Notes: generated by a model not told the origin, from the sequence alone. A DNA stretch of 35,789 nt from Halopseudomonas pelagia CL-AP6 (GCF_000410875.1 NZ_AROI01000018.1:1-35789); one strand, 5' to 3'; shown: positions 1 through 9,921, counted from the stretch's first letter. Made by a program: numbers and translations.

Positions 1-307
1 CGGTACTGACCGGATGCTTACGTTCAAAGTTGGAGATATTCAACACCTTACGCACATCGGCATTGCAGCGCACGATGCTGATATCGGCCGTGTCGCCGCC
101 AGCGTGATCGCGCAACAGCAAGAGCATGCCCAGCGCAGAACTATCGATATAGTCGGCATCATGCAAATCTACAATGTAACGCTCCGGGGTCAAACCACCA
201 CGCTCATAGGCTTCACGAAATTCCTGGTGAGCACTGAAGTCGAAACGCCCTACCACTCTGATTGTCAGTTCCTGAGCGTCTGCTGATAAAGTCGCCTTGA
301 TCGGCAT
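1..307 (-). CDS. STAS-domain anti-sigma factor antagonist, HsbA-like (partial, C-terminus outside window)
   Basis: The frame gives 102 residues before the window edge, so the 3' end is missing. It reads as a STAS domain: a beta-rich start with VVGRFDFSAH near residues 18-26, then the conserved phospho-acceptor loop DSSALGMLLLL near residues 55-65, whose serine is the expected phosphorylation site. ATG at 305-307 is preceded by AAGGA at a normal distance. In pseudomonads a STAS gene (HsbA) follows fliJ and works with the HsbR phosphatase/response regulator to link FlgM or diguanylate cyclase activity to the swim-biofilm switch. The position just downstream of fliJ supports that assignment, but the partner genes lie outside the window. 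The family is secure; the HsbA identity is an inference from synteny. Confidence 0.85.
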   Translation of the reverse strand, partial: MPIKATLSADAQELTIRVVGRFDFSAHQEFREAYERGGLTPERYIVDLHDADYIDSSALGMLLLLRDHAGGDTADISIVRCNADVRKVLNISNFERKHPVST

Positions 308-398
308 ACTGGAATCCTTGTTGGACATTGTAGGATTGAAGGGGGTGCGGGGAGGCAGAAAGCTTCAATCAAACTTTTCTACCTTTATAAGCTTTAGC

Positions 399-416
399 AC
401 AGGGTATGGACCCTGT
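399..416 (-). terminator. Hairpin at the fliJ stop, possible terminator
   Basis: A 7-bp perfect inverted repeat (ACAGGGT, 4-nt loop, ACCCTGT) overlaps the last base of fliJ. No clear T-run follows on the minus strand, so intrinsic termination is uncertain. It sits between the fliI-fliJ run and the STAS gene, where a transcript end or mRNA-stabilising hairpin would fit. Confidence 0.35.
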
Positions 417-871
417 CAGGAATTATTTCTATTGCGGTCGAAAGCCCGTTGGGACAATTCATCGAGCAATTTCTGCTCCTGCTTGTCTGCCCGCATCCGC
501 GCTTCCTGCTGATAGCGCTCAATCAATTTGCGCATCGCTTCCAGCCGTTGATAACGCTGACGCCAGACCTCACGGGCCTTGCCGAGGCTTTGCCGGTGCC
601 AGAGTACGGTCTGATGTTGTTGGTCGATGGCGGTCTGCATCTGCCCCAGAAAGCGCTGATAGTTGAGCAGCCAGTCGCGGCCGACGCCCTGCTGGCCGCG
701 CTGGGTCCAGCCGTTCTGATATTCCTTGCAATATAATTCCAGGTCACGCAGCCGCGCCTCGGCGTCATCCAACTGACGCTGACAATCGCCAAGTATGCCT
801 GCGGCCTTGCGTTCTTCATCCAGAGCGATATCCAGCACGGGTGTCAGACGCCGAATGCGGCTCTCACTCAT
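416..871 (-). CDS. fliJ: Flagellar export protein FliJ
   Basis: The 151-residue, highly charged, almost entirely helical protein is rich in Glu, Gln and Arg, as expected for the FliJ coiled-coil stalk. FliJ sits in the centre of the FliI hexamer of the flagellar type III export apparatus, like the gamma subunit of F-type ATPases. It couples ATPase activity to the FlhA gate and escorts export chaperones. It is the last gene of the fliEFGHIJ run, and its start overlaps the end of fliI by 8 bp, so the two are translationally coupled. Length is normal for the family. The assignment rests on length, helical composition and fixed gene order rather than on a sharp motif. Confidence 0.93.
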   Translation of the reverse strand: MSESRIRRLTPVLDIALDEERKAAGILGDCQRQLDDAEARLRDLELYCKEYQNGWTQRGQQGVGRDWLLNYQRFLGQMQTAIDQQHQTVLWHRQSLGKAREVWRQRYQRLEAMRKLIERYQQEARMRADKQEQKLLDELSQRAFDRNRNNS

Positions 872-2219
872 GGCTGATCAACTGCTCCAGCGAGGTCTGG
901 CTGTCAGCCAGATTGACTTTGACCTGCAGCCCCTGGCGCAGAAACGCCTGCATTTCCGGCATTTTCTCCATGGCTTTGTCGGTCAGCGGGTCAGACCCGG
1001 CGGAGTAGGCGCCAACACTAATCAGGTCGCGGCTCTGCTGGTAGCGCGCGTAGAGTTGCTTGAACTGCTGTGCTTTTTGCAGGTACTCCTCGCTGACAAT
1101 CTGCGGCATGGCGCGGCTGATCGAGGCTTCGATATCAATCGCCGGGTAATGCCCCTCTTCGGCCAGCCGCCGCGACAGGACCACGTGACCGTCGAGAATC
1201 GCCCGTGAGGCGTCGGCAATCGGGTCCTGTTGATCGTCGCCCTCGGACAACACCGTATAGAACGCGGTGATTGACCCACCGCCCTGCTCGGCATTACCGG
1301 CGCGCTCCACCAGTTGCGGCAACTTGGCGAACACGGACGGCGGATATCCCTTGGTCGCGGGTGGTTCGCCGATCGCCAGGGCGATTTCCCGCTGCGCCTG
1401 GGCAAAGCGCGTCAGCGAATCCATCAGCAACAACACGTTCTTGCCCTGGTCGCGGAAGTACTCTGCAATACGCGTGCAATACATCGCCGCGCGCAAGCGC
1501 ATCAGTGGCGCATCGTCTGCCGGGGAGGCAACCACGACCGAACGGGCCATACCCTTCTCGCCGAGAATCTGCTCGATGAACTCCTTCACCTCGCGGCCGC
1601 GTTCACCCACCAACCCGACAATGGTGATATCAGCATCGGTAAAGCGCGTCATCATGCCCAACAACACACTCTTGCCAACACCACTGCCGGCAAATAGCCC
1701 GAGCCGCTGGCCACGGCCAACAGTGAGCAGGCTATTGATCGAACGGATGCCAACATCCAGCGGCTCGTCAATCGGATGACGCTTGAGCGGGTTGATCGTT
1801 GGGCCATTCAGATCGACCCAGTCGTCGGCTTTGAAATCGCCCTTGCCGTCGAGCGGCCGACCAATACCATCCACCACCCGGCCGAGCATGGCGTAGCCCA
1901 TTGGCAGCTTGCCGCCGCCCTTGGACGGTACCACTCGGGCACCGGGCTGAACCCCCTGCAAACTGTCGACCGGCAGCAGATAAATCTTGCTTCCGGAAAA
2001 ACCCATCACCTCCGCCTCGATCTGGGTACGGCCGCCCTGCGGGGTTTCACTGATCACCATACAACGGCTGCCGACAGGCGCCTTGCAGCCTTCGGCTTCC
2101 AGCGTCAACCCAACCATACGAATCAGGCGCCCTTCCACCACCGGCTCCTGCGGCAACTTCAATGCATCGGGGTAACGGGCCAGGCGCCTGGCAAAACTGA
2201 TGCGCTCAAACCGGCTCAT
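864..2219 (-). CDS. fliI: Flagellum-specific ATPase FliI
   Basis: This 451-residue protein is the ATPase of the flagellar type III export apparatus and is related to the F1 beta subunit. Walker A (AGSGVGKS) lies near residues 177-184, the catalytic-glutamate loop GERGRE near 205-210, and Walker B (VLLLMD) near 262-267, followed by the characteristic [14 protein letters not shown] segment. The N-terminal part resembles the beta-barrel of the family. It acts at the cytoplasmic face of the basal body with FliH (regulator) and FliJ (stalk) to unload chaperone-substrate complexes. The start overlaps the end of fliH by 14 bp and the end overlaps fliJ by 8 bp, consistent with one operon. No key residue is missing. 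Confidence 0.98.
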   Translation of the reverse strand: MSRFERISFARRLARYPDALKLPQEPVVEGRLIRMVGLTLEAEGCKAPVGSRCMVISETPQGGRTQIEAEVMGFSGSKIYLLPVDSLQGVQPGARVVPSKGGGKLPMGYAMLGRVVDGIGRPLDGKGDFKADDWVDLNGPTINPLKRHPIDEPLDVGIRSINSLLTVGRGQRLGLFAGSGVGKSVLLGMMTRFTDADITIVGLVGERGREVKEFIEQILGEKGMARSVVVASPADDAPLMRLRAAMYCTRIAEYFRDQGKNVLLLMDSLTRFAQAQREIALAIGEPPATKGYPPSVFAKLPQLVERAGNAEQGGGSITAFYTVLSEGDDQQDPIADASRAILDGHVVLSRRLAEEGHYPAIDIEASISRAMPQIVSEEYLQKAQQFKQLYARYQQSRDLISVGAYSAGSDPLTDKAMEKMPEMQAFLRQGLQVKVNLADSQTSLEQLISHE

Positions 2220-3036
2220 CCGCGCTCCCTAGGTCGGCTGCGGGCTCCACGCCGATTTCAGGCAGGCTAATATCGGGCTCTGGCGGGCGCACTCGCTGCT
2301 CGCGCTGCTGCTCGAATAATTGCGTGGTGATCTGTTGCAGGCGAGTTTCCAGGGTGGCGTCGAGCTGGCTGTGCTCGGTTTCAATCCGGCAGCCGCCAGG
2401 CAACAGTTGATCGTCTTCCAGCAGCCGCCATTTTTCCTCATGACGCTCGCGCAAAGCCTTGGCGGCATCGAAATCAGCGGGATTGAGATAAATACGGATA
2501 TTCTCGGCGCCCATCGGCAGCGCCTTCAGAGCGCCGCGCAATACTGCGGTGATCTGGCTTGAATCGGTCTTCAGCTCGCGCTGAATAACCTCACGGACCA
2601 TGGTTTCAACTAACTTCAGCAGCATGTCTTCAATCTGATCGTCCTGCTCACGCATGGGCTCGAGCAACTGAATCATGACCTTTTCCAGCTCATCCATGCG
2701 CGCATCAAGCTTGACCCGGGCCTCCTGCTGGCCCTTGAGCTGGCCGGAATGAAAGCCATCTTTTTCGCCTGTAGCAAAGCCTTCGTTGTAAGCCTCTTCG
2801 CGAACCTGCTCGAGTTCCTCAACCGTATAGGGTTTCGGGCCCGGTTCCTCCTTCGCCTCCTCGGCAGCCAGCTCGGCGTCTTCAGCCTGCGCCTGTGCCT
2901 CTTCCTCGCGCTCCACCGGCACCTGATGCTCTGCGGCATCGAAGCTGGGCATATCCCAGAGTGCAAAGCCAGCCAGCTCGCCTCCGCGCAGCAGCTCGCT
3001 GTCCTTGGTCCGCGCAGCGGGCGCTGGACGCTTCAT
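2206..3036 (-). CDS. fliH: Flagellar assembly protein FliH
   Basis: The 276-residue protein has an acidic, Glu/Ala-rich N-terminal third, a central helical segment with Gly-rich GQLKG-type repeats and a conserved C-terminal half resembling the peripheral stalk of F-type ATPases. FliH dimerises, binds and restrains FliI, and anchors it to FliN at the C-ring. The start ATG lies 13 bp downstream of the fliG stop, and the 3' end overlaps fliI. The acidic stretch rich in [20 protein letters not shown] sequence is low complexity and probably unstructured. Assignment is by gene order and the C-terminal [15 protein letters not shown] region typical of FliH. Confidence 0.95.
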   Translation of the reverse strand: MKRPAPAARTKDSELLRGGELAGFALWDMPSFDAAEHQVPVEREEEAQAQAEDAELAAEEAKEEPGPKPYTVEELEQVREEAYNEGFATGEKDGFHSGQLKGQQEARVKLDARMDELEKVMIQLLEPMREQDDQIEDMLLKLVETMVREVIQRELKTDSSQITAVLRGALKALPMGAENIRIYLNPADFDAAKALRERHEEKWRLLEDDQLLPGGCRIETEHSQLDATLETRLQQITTQLFEQQREQRVRPPEPDISLPEIGVEPAADLGSADEPV

Positions 3037-3049
3037 TGCGCTGACTCCA

Positions 3050-4072
3050 CTAGATCATTTCCTCGCCGCCCTTGCCGCCCAGGACAATTTCGCCTGCGTC
3101 GGCCATGCGCCGGGCAATGGTCAGAATTTCTTTCTGCGCCGCCTCGACTTCACTGATCCGCACCGGGCCCTTGGCCTCCAGATCATCCTGCAGTAGTTCG
3201 GAGGCACGCTTGGACATATTCTTGAGGATTTTGTCCTTGATCGCTTCATCCGCGCCTTTCAGCGCGATGATCAACACCTCGGAGGAAATCTCGCGCAGCA
3301 GCGCCTGAATACCCCGATCATCCACCTCAGCCAGATTATCGAAGACGAACATCAGGTCCTCGATCTTGCCGGACAAGTCTTCATCCATCTCGCGAATCGC
3401 TTCAATCAGCTGCGACTCGGTGCCCGACTCCAGGTAGTTCATGATGTCGGCCGTGCGCTTGATCCCGCCCATGTTCGCTCGGGTAGTATTGGAGTTGCCG
3501 GCAAACTGTTTCTCGAGAATTTCGTTCAGTTCTTTCAACGCCGAAGGCTGCACGGTATTCAGCGCAGCCACCCGCAGCAAGACATCGAGGCGCACCTTGT
3601 GGTCAAAGAAACCGATCACCTCGGCCGCCATGTCGGGGTCCAGGTAGGCCACCACAATGGCCTGGATCTGCGGATGTTCAAAGCGAATCACGTCCGCGAC
3701 CGCGCGCGGCTCCATCCACTTCAGGCTATCGAGTCCTGAGGTACTGCCCCCGAGCAGAATACGATCTACCAGACTGTTGGCTTTGTCTTCGCCCAGCGCC
3801 TGAGTCAGCATCGTGCGAATGTAGCCATCTGCGCCGACACCCAAACCGGTTTGATCACCCACGGTATCGATGAAATCACCCATGACCTGCTGCACCTGCT
3901 CACGGTGAACCGTGCGCAAGCCAGCCATAGCGCTGCCTACCCGCTGTACTTCCTTGGGGCCCATATGCTTGAGAATCGCAGCGGCATCAGACTCGCCGAG
4001 GCTCAGCAGAAATATCGCAGCCTTGTCCAGCTTGGACATCTTGGCCGGGCGCTTGGCAGCTTCTTCACTCAT
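3050..4072 (-). CDS. fliG: Flagellar motor switch protein FliG
   Basis: The 340-residue protein has the usual three FliG domains. The N-terminal part (DKAAIFLLSLGE) binds FliF, the middle domain carries the EHPQ motif (RFEHPQ) that contacts FliM, and the C-terminal domain carries the charged torque helix (EVDDRGIQALLREI) that interacts with the stator. It forms the rotor-side switch ring at the cytoplasmic face of the MS ring. The start overlaps the fliF end by 8 bp, which suggests coupled translation and matched stoichiometry with FliF. Length and motifs are normal. Confidence 0.98.
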   Translation of the reverse strand: MSEEAAKRPAKMSKLDKAAIFLLSLGESDAAAILKHMGPKEVQRVGSAMAGLRTVHREQVQQVMGDFIDTVGDQTGLGVGADGYIRTMLTQALGEDKANSLVDRILLGGSTSGLDSLKWMEPRAVADVIRFEHPQIQAIVVAYLDPDMAAEVIGFFDHKVRLDVLLRVAALNTVQPSALKELNEILEKQFAGNSNTTRANMGGIKRTADIMNYLESGTESQLIEAIREMDEDLSGKIEDLMFVFDNLAEVDDRGIQALLREISSEVLIIALKGADEAIKDKILKNMSKRASELLQDDLEAKGPVRISEVEAAQKEILTIARRMADAGEIVLGGKGGEEMI

Positions 4073-5783
4073 CGGCGTTAATCCACTCTTTGACGACCTG
4101 GGCTACCCGGCCGGTATCTTCGGCGAGCAAGCCCTTGATGGCATTCAGTTGCTGCTCATAACCGGCACCCGGTGGCGGCAACAACACCGCTGCACTACCT
4201 GCCGGGCCGGAAAGACTGACCCGATCATCACGCAGATCGTCGTCCATGCCGCCCAGCTCGGCCGGGTAGCCGGCCAAACCACGGTTTTGCGGCTGGCTGG
4301 TCAGGTTTTTTAATACCGGGCGCAGCACACCAAATACCAGCACCAGTATAAAGAGTATTCCCAGAACCTGCTTGGCCAGATCCCAGAACCAGGCCTCGGA
4401 CCAGAAGGGTATGGCCGGCAAAGGCTCCAGCTCGGCAGCAGCCACAAAGGGGCTGTTGATCACGCTGACGCTATCCCCGCGGCTGGCATCAAAACCCACC
4501 GCATCCTGCACCAGGCGGGTCAGTTGGGCGATATCCGCCTCACTCAGGGGCGTGCGTACGCTTTCGCCGGTTTCGGCATTGACGGTCACCGGATCATCGA
4601 CCACCACAGCGACCGACAGCCGACGCAAACGGCCCTGCTGCTGGCGGGTATAACTGATCTGCCGATCCAGCTCGTAATTGCGCGTCGCCTGTTCACGGGA
4701 ATCGCGCGGCACTGCCGGCAGCACCGGCTCACCGGTCACTGGATCCACGGCTACTTCCGGCACCGTTACCGCGCCAGGAGGCTGATTGCTCAGCGCACCA
4801 GGAATACCCTGCGGGCCCAGACCGGCCGTGCGCTGTTCAGACATGACCTGCTCGCTGCGCAACGCCGACTCGGGACTGTACATTTCTGCGGTCGATTCCA
4901 CCGCACTGAAATCAACATCCGCCGACACTTCCGCCTTGTAGCGGCCGGCACCGACAATGGGTTGCAGAATATTGTGTACGCGGCGGGTAAAGGTGTCTTC
5001 CATACGCCTGGTGTAATCAAACTGGCGGCCGGCAACAGTCAGCTCGCTCAATTCGTCCTGATCGGACAGCAGATTGCCATTCTGGTCGACAACCGTGACC
5101 TGATCCTTGCTCAGCTCGGGAATACTGGTCGCCACCAAATTGACGATAGCCATTACCTGCGCTGGCTCGAGATTGCGCCCGGCATACATTTCCAGCAGCA
5201 CCGAGGCGCTGGGCTTGCGATCCTCACGGACAAACACCGTGGAACGGGGCATGGCGATGTGCACCCGGGCGGACTTGATGTTGTACAGGCTGGAGATGGT
5301 ACGTGCCATCTCACCTTCCAGGCCGCGGCGATAGCGGGTGGTTTCCATAAACTGGCTAGTGCCCAAGCCCTGCTCGCGGTCGAGAATCTCGTAACCCAGA
5401 TTATTGTCGCGGGCGCTGACTCCAGCTGCAGCCAAGCGCATACGGGCAGCGGAAAGATCGTCGGTCGCCACCAATAGGGCGCCACTGTTGGGTTCAACAC
5501 GGTACTTGATGCGCGCCTGCGTGAGGACATCCACCACCTGGGCCGAATCGTAATTTTCCATATTGTTGTACAGCGTCTGGTAATCCGGCTCCTGTGACCA
5601 GAGCACTACAGCAAAGCCAATCGCGACGCTCGCCGCCAGGCCAATCAACAGCGCAAACTGTCGCAGCATGGGCAACTGCGACAGATTGTCGAGCGCGGCC
5701 AAGCCCATAAAAGGCTTGCGCTCACTGCCCAGCGCCGGCCCAGGCCGGGTCGCAGGTGTGTTGGCGGTATTGGCGTTATCCAT
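4065..5783 (-). CDS. fliF: Flagellar MS-ring protein FliF
   Basis: The 572-residue protein has an N-terminal membrane segment near residues 40-65, a large periplasmic region with the RBM ring-building domains, and a second membrane segment near residues 460-485 (VLGILFILVLVFGVL). A cytoplasmic tail then ends in the acidic FliG-binding sequence (KEWINADE). FliF forms the MS ring, the platform for rotor and export-gate assembly. A Pro-rich periplasmic loop (around residues 325-360) is typical. The gene begins 43 bp downstream of fliE and overlaps fliG, so fliE to fliJ appear to form one transcript. Confidence 0.98.
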   Translation of the reverse strand: MDNANTANTPATRPGPALGSERKPFMGLAALDNLSQLPMLRQFALLIGLAASVAIGFAVVLWSQEPDYQTLYNNMENYDSAQVVDVLTQARIKYRVEPNSGALLVATDDLSAARMRLAAAGVSARDNNLGYEILDREQGLGTSQFMETTRYRRGLEGEMARTISSLYNIKSARVHIAMPRSTVFVREDRKPSASVLLEMYAGRNLEPAQVMAIVNLVATSIPELSKDQVTVVDQNGNLLSDQDELSELTVAGRQFDYTRRMEDTFTRRVHNILQPIVGAGRYKAEVSADVDFSAVESTAEMYSPESALRSEQVMSEQRTAGLGPQGIPGALSNQPPGAVTVPEVAVDPVTGEPVLPAVPRDSREQATRNYELDRQISYTRQQQGRLRRLSVAVVVDDPVTVNAETGESVRTPLSEADIAQLTRLVQDAVGFDASRGDSVSVINSPFVAAAELEPLPAIPFWSEAWFWDLAKQVLGILFILVLVFGVLRPVLKNLTSQPQNRGLAGYPAELGGMDDDLRDDRVSLSGPAGSAAVLLPPPGAGYEQQLNAIKGLLAEDTGRVAQVVKEWINADE

Positions 5784-5826
5784 GTTCTACCCTCGGTCAA
5801 TCACGGCAAGGCAACTATTATTATGC

Positions 5827-6159
5827 TCAGATGGGCATGTTCATGATGGACTCGTACGCATTGACCATCTTATTGCGTACTTGGGTCACAGCCTGGAAGG
5901 CCACACTGGATTTTTGTGCCGCAATCATCACTTCAGTCAAATCGACACCGGGTACCCCACGCTCGTAAGCACTCTGCAGGTCGCTGGTGGTGCTCTGCAT
6001 TTCACTGACCTTATCGACCGCCTGCTTGAGGACGTTTTCAAAGGCCGGTCCATTGACGTTCTGCTCCAGTTGCACTGGCGGCTGAGGGCGGCCCATGGCC
6101 TCCATCTGCATCGAGCGCATCTGCAACATCAGACGATTGAATTCAACACCTTGAGTCAT
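5827..6159 (-). CDS. fliE: Flagellar hook-basal body protein FliE
   Basis: The 110-residue protein ends with the conserved FliE segment ([20 protein letters not shown]) and the terminal YESIMNMPI. FliE is the junction between the MS ring and the proximal rod and is among the first exported substrates. It is the first gene of fliEFGHIJ and is preceded by a -24/-12 promoter at 6214-6232, which fits FleR/sigma54 control known in Pseudomonas aeruginosa. A CGGAGA ribosome-binding site lies just before the ATG. Length is normal. Confidence 0.97.
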   Translation of the reverse strand: MTQGVEFNRLMLQMRSMQMEAMGRPQPPVQLEQNVNGPAFENVLKQAVDKVSEMQSTTSDLQSAYERGVPGVDLTEVMIAAQKSSVAFQAVTQVRNKMVNAYESIMNMPI

Positions 6160-6213
6160 GACTATCTCCGGGCCGCGAGTTTTTTGACGGCGTGGATTGC
6201 GTTGGAGTTAGTA

Positions 6214-6232
6214 AAGCAGGAATGATGCCAAC
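6214..6232 (-). promoter_or_regulatory. Sigma54 (-24/-12) promoter for fliEFGHIJ
   Basis: On the minus strand the sequence TTGGCAT, five bases, then CTGCT has the GG-N10-GC spacing that defines sigma54 promoters (GG at 6228-6229, GC at 6216-6217). It lies about 55 bp upstream of the fliE start. In Pseudomonas aeruginosa the fliE operon is a class III promoter activated by FleR. Upstream activator sites, if present, would have to lie in or near the 171-bp repeat array that begins about 70 bp further upstream. Confidence 0.75.
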
Positions 6233-6301
6233 ATCGACTAATGACTAGAAGAGAAACGCCGAGGATTTTACCACCCTGCGGGAGCGCTCACGCCTCCCGA
6301 G

Positions 6302-7179
6302 GAGCACCGGCCTCGCCGCGATGCTTTTCTGATGGACCAGCGTCCCGCCCAACCCATCGCACCGAGGCCGGTGCTCCCACCAGAATCAAAACCAAACCCA
6401 CATCAAACCCAAAGCCAGACACCAATCCACAAACCCAGCCGCCCATCCAGCCTAAACCGCCGAACCCGGTGGGAGCGGCGGCCTCGCCGCGATGCTTTTC
6501 TGATGGACCCGCGTCCCGCCAACCCATCGCACCGAGGCCGGTGCTCCCACCAGAATCAAAATCAAACCCACATCAAACCCAAAGCCAGACACCAACCCAC
6601 AAACCCGGCCGCCCATCCAGCATACAACCGCCGAATCCGGTGGGAGCGGCGGCCCCGCCGCGATGCCCTTCTGCCAAACCAGCTCCCCGCCAACCCATCG
6701 CACCGAGGCCGGTGCTCCCACCAGAATCAAAACCAAACCCACATCAAACCCAAAGCCAGACACCAATCCACAAACCCGGCCGCCCATCCAGCATACAACC
6801 GCCGAATCCGGTGGGAGCGGCGGCCCCGCCGCGATGCTTTTCTGATGGACCCGCGTCCCGCCAACCCATCGCACCGAGGCCGGTGCTCCCACCAGAATCA
6901 AAACCAAACCCACATCAAACCCAAAGCCAGACACCAACCCACAAACCCAGCCGCCCATCCAGCCTACAACCGCCGAATCCGGTGGGAGCGGCGGCCCCGC
7001 CGCGATGCTTTTCTGATGGACCCGCGTCCCGCCAACCCGTCGCACCGAGGTCGGTGCTCCCACCAGAATCAAAATCAAACCCACATCAAACCCAAAGCCA
7101 GACACCAATCCACAAACCCAGCCGCCCATCCAGCCTAAACCGCCGAACCCAGTGGGAGCGGCGGCCTCGCCGCGATGCC
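6302..7179. repeat. 171-bp tandem repeat array built from paired REP hairpins (about 5 copies)
   Basis: Five units recur with a period of 170-171 bp; the element ACCGAGGC recurs at 6361, 6531, 6702, 6873 and 7044. Each unit holds a forward REP hairpin (GGTGGGAGCGGCGGCC-type, at 6468, 6639, 6810, 6981 and 7152), about 27 bp of spacer, an inverted REP (GCACCGAGGCCGGTGCTCCC) and about 90 bp of T-poor, C/A-rich sequence. Units are nearly identical, implying recent expansion or ongoing homogenisation. The period is a multiple of three, so long open frames run through the array on both strands but are repeat artefacts. The array lies between the fleR stop (10 bp away) and the fliE promoter. Confidence 0.95.
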
Positions 7180-7186
7180 CTTGACC

Positions 7187-8668
7187 TCACCCCGCGTACA
7201 AACTCGCCTCTACATCCAGCCCCGCATCACGCATCTGCGCCAGCTTGTAACGCAGCGTACGCGGGCTGATACCCAGTTTGTCAGCCGCTTCCTTGCGTTT
7301 GCCGCGCTCAGCGCGCAGCACATCAATAATCAATTGATATTCGCGCTGCCTAACTCCCGTCCCCAAGTCAGTGGCGGCTTCATCAGAAACACAAGACGAA
7401 GGGCCAAACCGCCCCTGCGTCAGATTATCGACGCCCGCCACCGCAGGCACATCAAAATCCGCGGGCAGCGCAGCCCCACCCGCATCCCACAGCGGTCCAT
7501 TTGCCATCGGCACACTCAATGGGCTGCCCGGCAATACCGCCAGACACAGATCCTGAGCATGAATTACCCCACCCGCATGCAGAATCAACGCCCGTTGCAC
7601 GGCATTGTCTAGCTCTCGGACGTTCCCCGGCCAACTATGCTGTTGCAGCACCTGACAGGCATCGCTGGCAAAGCGCACCGGCGGCTGGTTCATTTTCCGG
7701 GTGTGTTTGTCGAGCAATCGCTGGGCGATCGGCAAAATATCGCCGGGGCGATTACGCAGCGGTTGCCACTGCAGCGGAAAAACCCCCAGACGGTAATACA
7801 AATCTTCGCGGAAGCGGCCAGCCGCCACCTCCGCCGGCAAGTCGCGGTTGGTAGTCGCAATCACGCGAATATCCAGCTGGATCAGCTTGCGCCCGCCAAC
7901 CCGCTCCACCTCGCGTTCCTGCAATACCCGCAGCAACTTGGCCTGCAAGCCCAATGGCATTTCGGAAATCTCGTCCAGCAGCAAAGTACCACCGTTAGCC
8001 TGCTCGAACTTGCCGGGCTGCGAGGCGACCGCGCCGGTAAAAGAGCCCTTCTCGTGACCGAACAGGGTCGCCTCGAGCATATTGTCCGGAATCGCCGCGC
8101 AGTTGATCGCGATAAACGGCTGCTCGGCGCGGGTCGAATGCTGGTGAATAAAGCGCGCTAGCACTTCCTTGCCGGTCCCCGACTCACCGGAGATCAGCAC
8201 GGTGGAGTCACTGGCCGCTACGCGTGAGGCCAGGTGCAACAGTTGTTGACTGGAGGGCTCCACGGCAACAGGCCCATCCAGTTTGCCAGCCCGCAGACGA
8301 CCCTGTGCGTGCTGGGCAACCAACTCCAGCAACGCTCGCGGCTCGAACGGCTTGACCAGATAATCCACCGCGCCATCGCGCATCGCTTCCACTGCCTGCT
8401 GAACGGTGCCATAGGCAGTCATCAGCAACACCGGCAAGTGCGGATGCTGCTGACGCAGATTACGCAACAGACGATGACCGTCCATGCCCGGCATGTTGAC
8501 ATCGCTGACCACCATGCACACCGATTCACGCTGCAATAGCGCCAATGCCGCATCGCCATCGCCGGCCTCAAGGGCGTCATAGCCGCCCAGGCTCAGGGTC
8601 TCGCACAGGGCTTCACGCAGCGCGCGGTCATCTTCCACTAACAGAATGCGGGGGCGTAGCTGGCTCAT
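7187..8668 (-). CDS. fleR: Sigma54-dependent response regulator FleR
   Basis: The 493-residue protein has an N-terminal receiver domain (acidic pocket at D13-D14, phospho-acceptor D56, T84, K106). The AAA+ domain follows, with Walker A GESGTGKE at 161-168, the sigma54-contacting loop GSFTGA at 208-213 and Walker B LLLDEI near 229-234. A Fis-type helix-turn-helix lies at the C-terminus (EAADKLGISPRTLRYKL). Phosphorylated by FleS, it activates class III flagellar promoters such as fliE and the hook and basal-body genes. The start overlaps the fleS stop by 4 bp (ATGA). The canonical GAFTGA loop carries Ser in place of Ala, a known tolerated variant. The linker between AAA+ and HTH domains is relatively long. 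Confidence 0.96.
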   Translation of the reverse strand: MSQLRPRILLVEDDRALREALCETLSLGGYDALEAGDGDAALALLQRESVCMVVSDVNMPGMDGHRLLRNLRQQHPHLPVLLMTAYGTVQQAVEAMRDGAVDYLVKPFEPRALLELVAQHAQGRLRAGKLDGPVAVEPSSQQLLHLASRVAASDSTVLISGESGTGKEVLARFIHQHSTRAEQPFIAINCAAIPDNMLEATLFGHEKGSFTGAVASQPGKFEQANGGTLLLDEISEMPLGLQAKLLRVLQEREVERVGGRKLIQLDIRVIATTNRDLPAEVAAGRFREDLYYRLGVFPLQWQPLRNRPGDILPIAQRLLDKHTRKMNQPPVRFASDACQVLQQHSWPGNVRELDNAVQRALILHAGGVIHAQDLCLAVLPGSPLSVPMANGPLWDAGGAALPADFDVPAVAGVDNLTQGRFGPSSCVSDEAATDLGTGVRQREYQLIIDVLRAERGKRKEAADKLGISPRTLRYKLAQMRDAGLDVEASLYAG

Positions 8669-9921
8669 AGCGACTGCTCCTGCGCTGTGGCTGCGCTCAC
8701 CGGTGCAGCGCTATGGCGTACCGGCAGCAGCAGCTCGGCGCTGGTGCCCCAGCCGGCCTTGCTGCGTAAAAAGAACGCGCCACCATGGGCACGCGCCACT
8801 GATTTGACCACCGACACACCCAACCCCGTGCCCTGGGCGCGGGTGGTATAAAAGGGCTCGCCAATCTGCGCGCGCTGCTCAGGCTGCATGCCACAACCGA
8901 CATCCACCACACTGAGACTGAGCTGGCCTTCGATCAAGCGGGCACAGACCTTTAGCCTGGCCGCGGAGCCGCCGGCCTGGATCGCGTTATCAATCAGGTT
9001 GGTCACCGCCCCCACCAGGGTGTCGCGGTTACAAGTCAGCATCAGATCGTCCGCGCAGCGGTTGTCCCAGCGGCACGCCGCGCTGGCTAGCTCAAGCAAA
9101 GGCTCGGCCTCGGCCTGCAGTGCGTCAAAAAACTGCGCCAGACTGATATGGTCTTCCAGCGGCAAGTCGCCCTTGGCAAACAGCAACATGTCGCGCACCT
9201 GATGCTCCATGGCTTTCAGCCGGCTACTCAAGCGCTCACCGAAACGCTGGCGCTGTTCCGCTGGCAGATGCGGATCGTGCAAGTGGCTGGCATAGAGCAT
9301 CGCGGTGGATAGCGGCGTGCGGATTTGGTGGGCCAATGACGCAACCATGCGGCCCAGCGCCGAAAGACGCTCGTGGCGCGCCAATTGGCTCTGCAACTGG
9401 CGGGTTTCGGTCTGATCGTTGATCAGGATGATCTGGCCCGGCTCACCGAGCAGCGAGCGGGTCGCCAGCGACACCCGGCGGCCACTGCGCAGGGAGACTT
9501 CGTGGTAATCATCTTCGCGTGGGGCAAAGCGTTCGCGGATCAGGTCGCGCCATAGCTGACCTTCCAGCGGCTCGCCGAGCAGGTCACGGGCCGCGGGATT
9601 GGACTCGCGCACCACGCCATTACCATCCAGCACCACCACGCCACCGGGCAGCAGGTCGAGCAGATTTTGCAGGCGCGAGGCCAGGCAGGCTTTTTCCGCC
9701 AACTCACGATGGCGCTGGGCATGCACCTGATCCAACTGGGCTTGGAGGCTGCTGACCTGATCCTGGAGCAGTGCGTAGGAGCCTGACAACTGGCCAGACA
9801 TCTGCCGGAACAACTCATAGGCCGCTGTCAGCTGCGCCTCATCCCGGGGTGCAGCGTCCGCGGAGTGCAGCCCGGTTTGATCTGTGTGAGAGGTGAGCAG
9901 GTGTTGGGCAGTGAGTACCAT
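8665..9921 (-). CDS. fleS: PAS-containing sensor histidine kinase FleS
   Basis: The 418-residue protein lacks membrane segments, so it is a cytoplasmic kinase. A coiled-coil-like stretch (residues 50-85) precedes a PAS domain (about 88-175). The dimerisation/phosphoacceptor helix follows with H198 in LAHQIRTPL, then the ATPase domain with N-box NLIDNAIQAG and G-boxes DVGCGM and GTGLGVSV. It phosphorylates FleR, encoded next door with a 4-bp overlap. The signal sensed is not known. A near-perfect sigma54 promoter at 9965-9980 places the fleSR pair under FleQ control. Confidence 0.96.
   Translation of the reverse strand: MVLTAQHLLTSHTDQTGLHSADAAPRDEAQLTAAYELFRQMSGQLSGSYALLQDQVSSLQAQLDQVHAQRHRELAEKACLASRLQNLLDLLPGGVVVLDGNGVVRESNPAARDLLGEPLEGQLWRDLIRERFAPREDDYHEVSLRSGRRVSLATRSLLGEPGQIILINDQTETRQLQSQLARHERLSALGRMVASLAHQIRTPLSTAMLYASHLHDPHLPAEQRQRFGERLSSRLKAMEHQVRDMLLFAKGDLPLEDHISLAQFFDALQAEAEPLLELASAACRWDNRCADDLMLTCNRDTLVGAVTNLIDNAIQAGGSAARLKVCARLIEGQLSLSVVDVGCGMQPEQRAQIGEPFYTTRAQGTGLGVSVVKSVARAHGGAFFLRSKAGWGTSAELLLPVRHSAAPVSAATAQEQSL

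Noticed and set aside
4524..5477. 317-residue plus-strand frame
   Set aside because: It is antisense to fliF and lacks family signals.
6241..7269. Long plus-strand frames of 342 and 268 residues (and a 225-residue minus one) across the repeats
   Set aside because: The array period is a multiple of three, so one unit without a stop keeps a frame open in several frames; the translation is periodic and has no family features.
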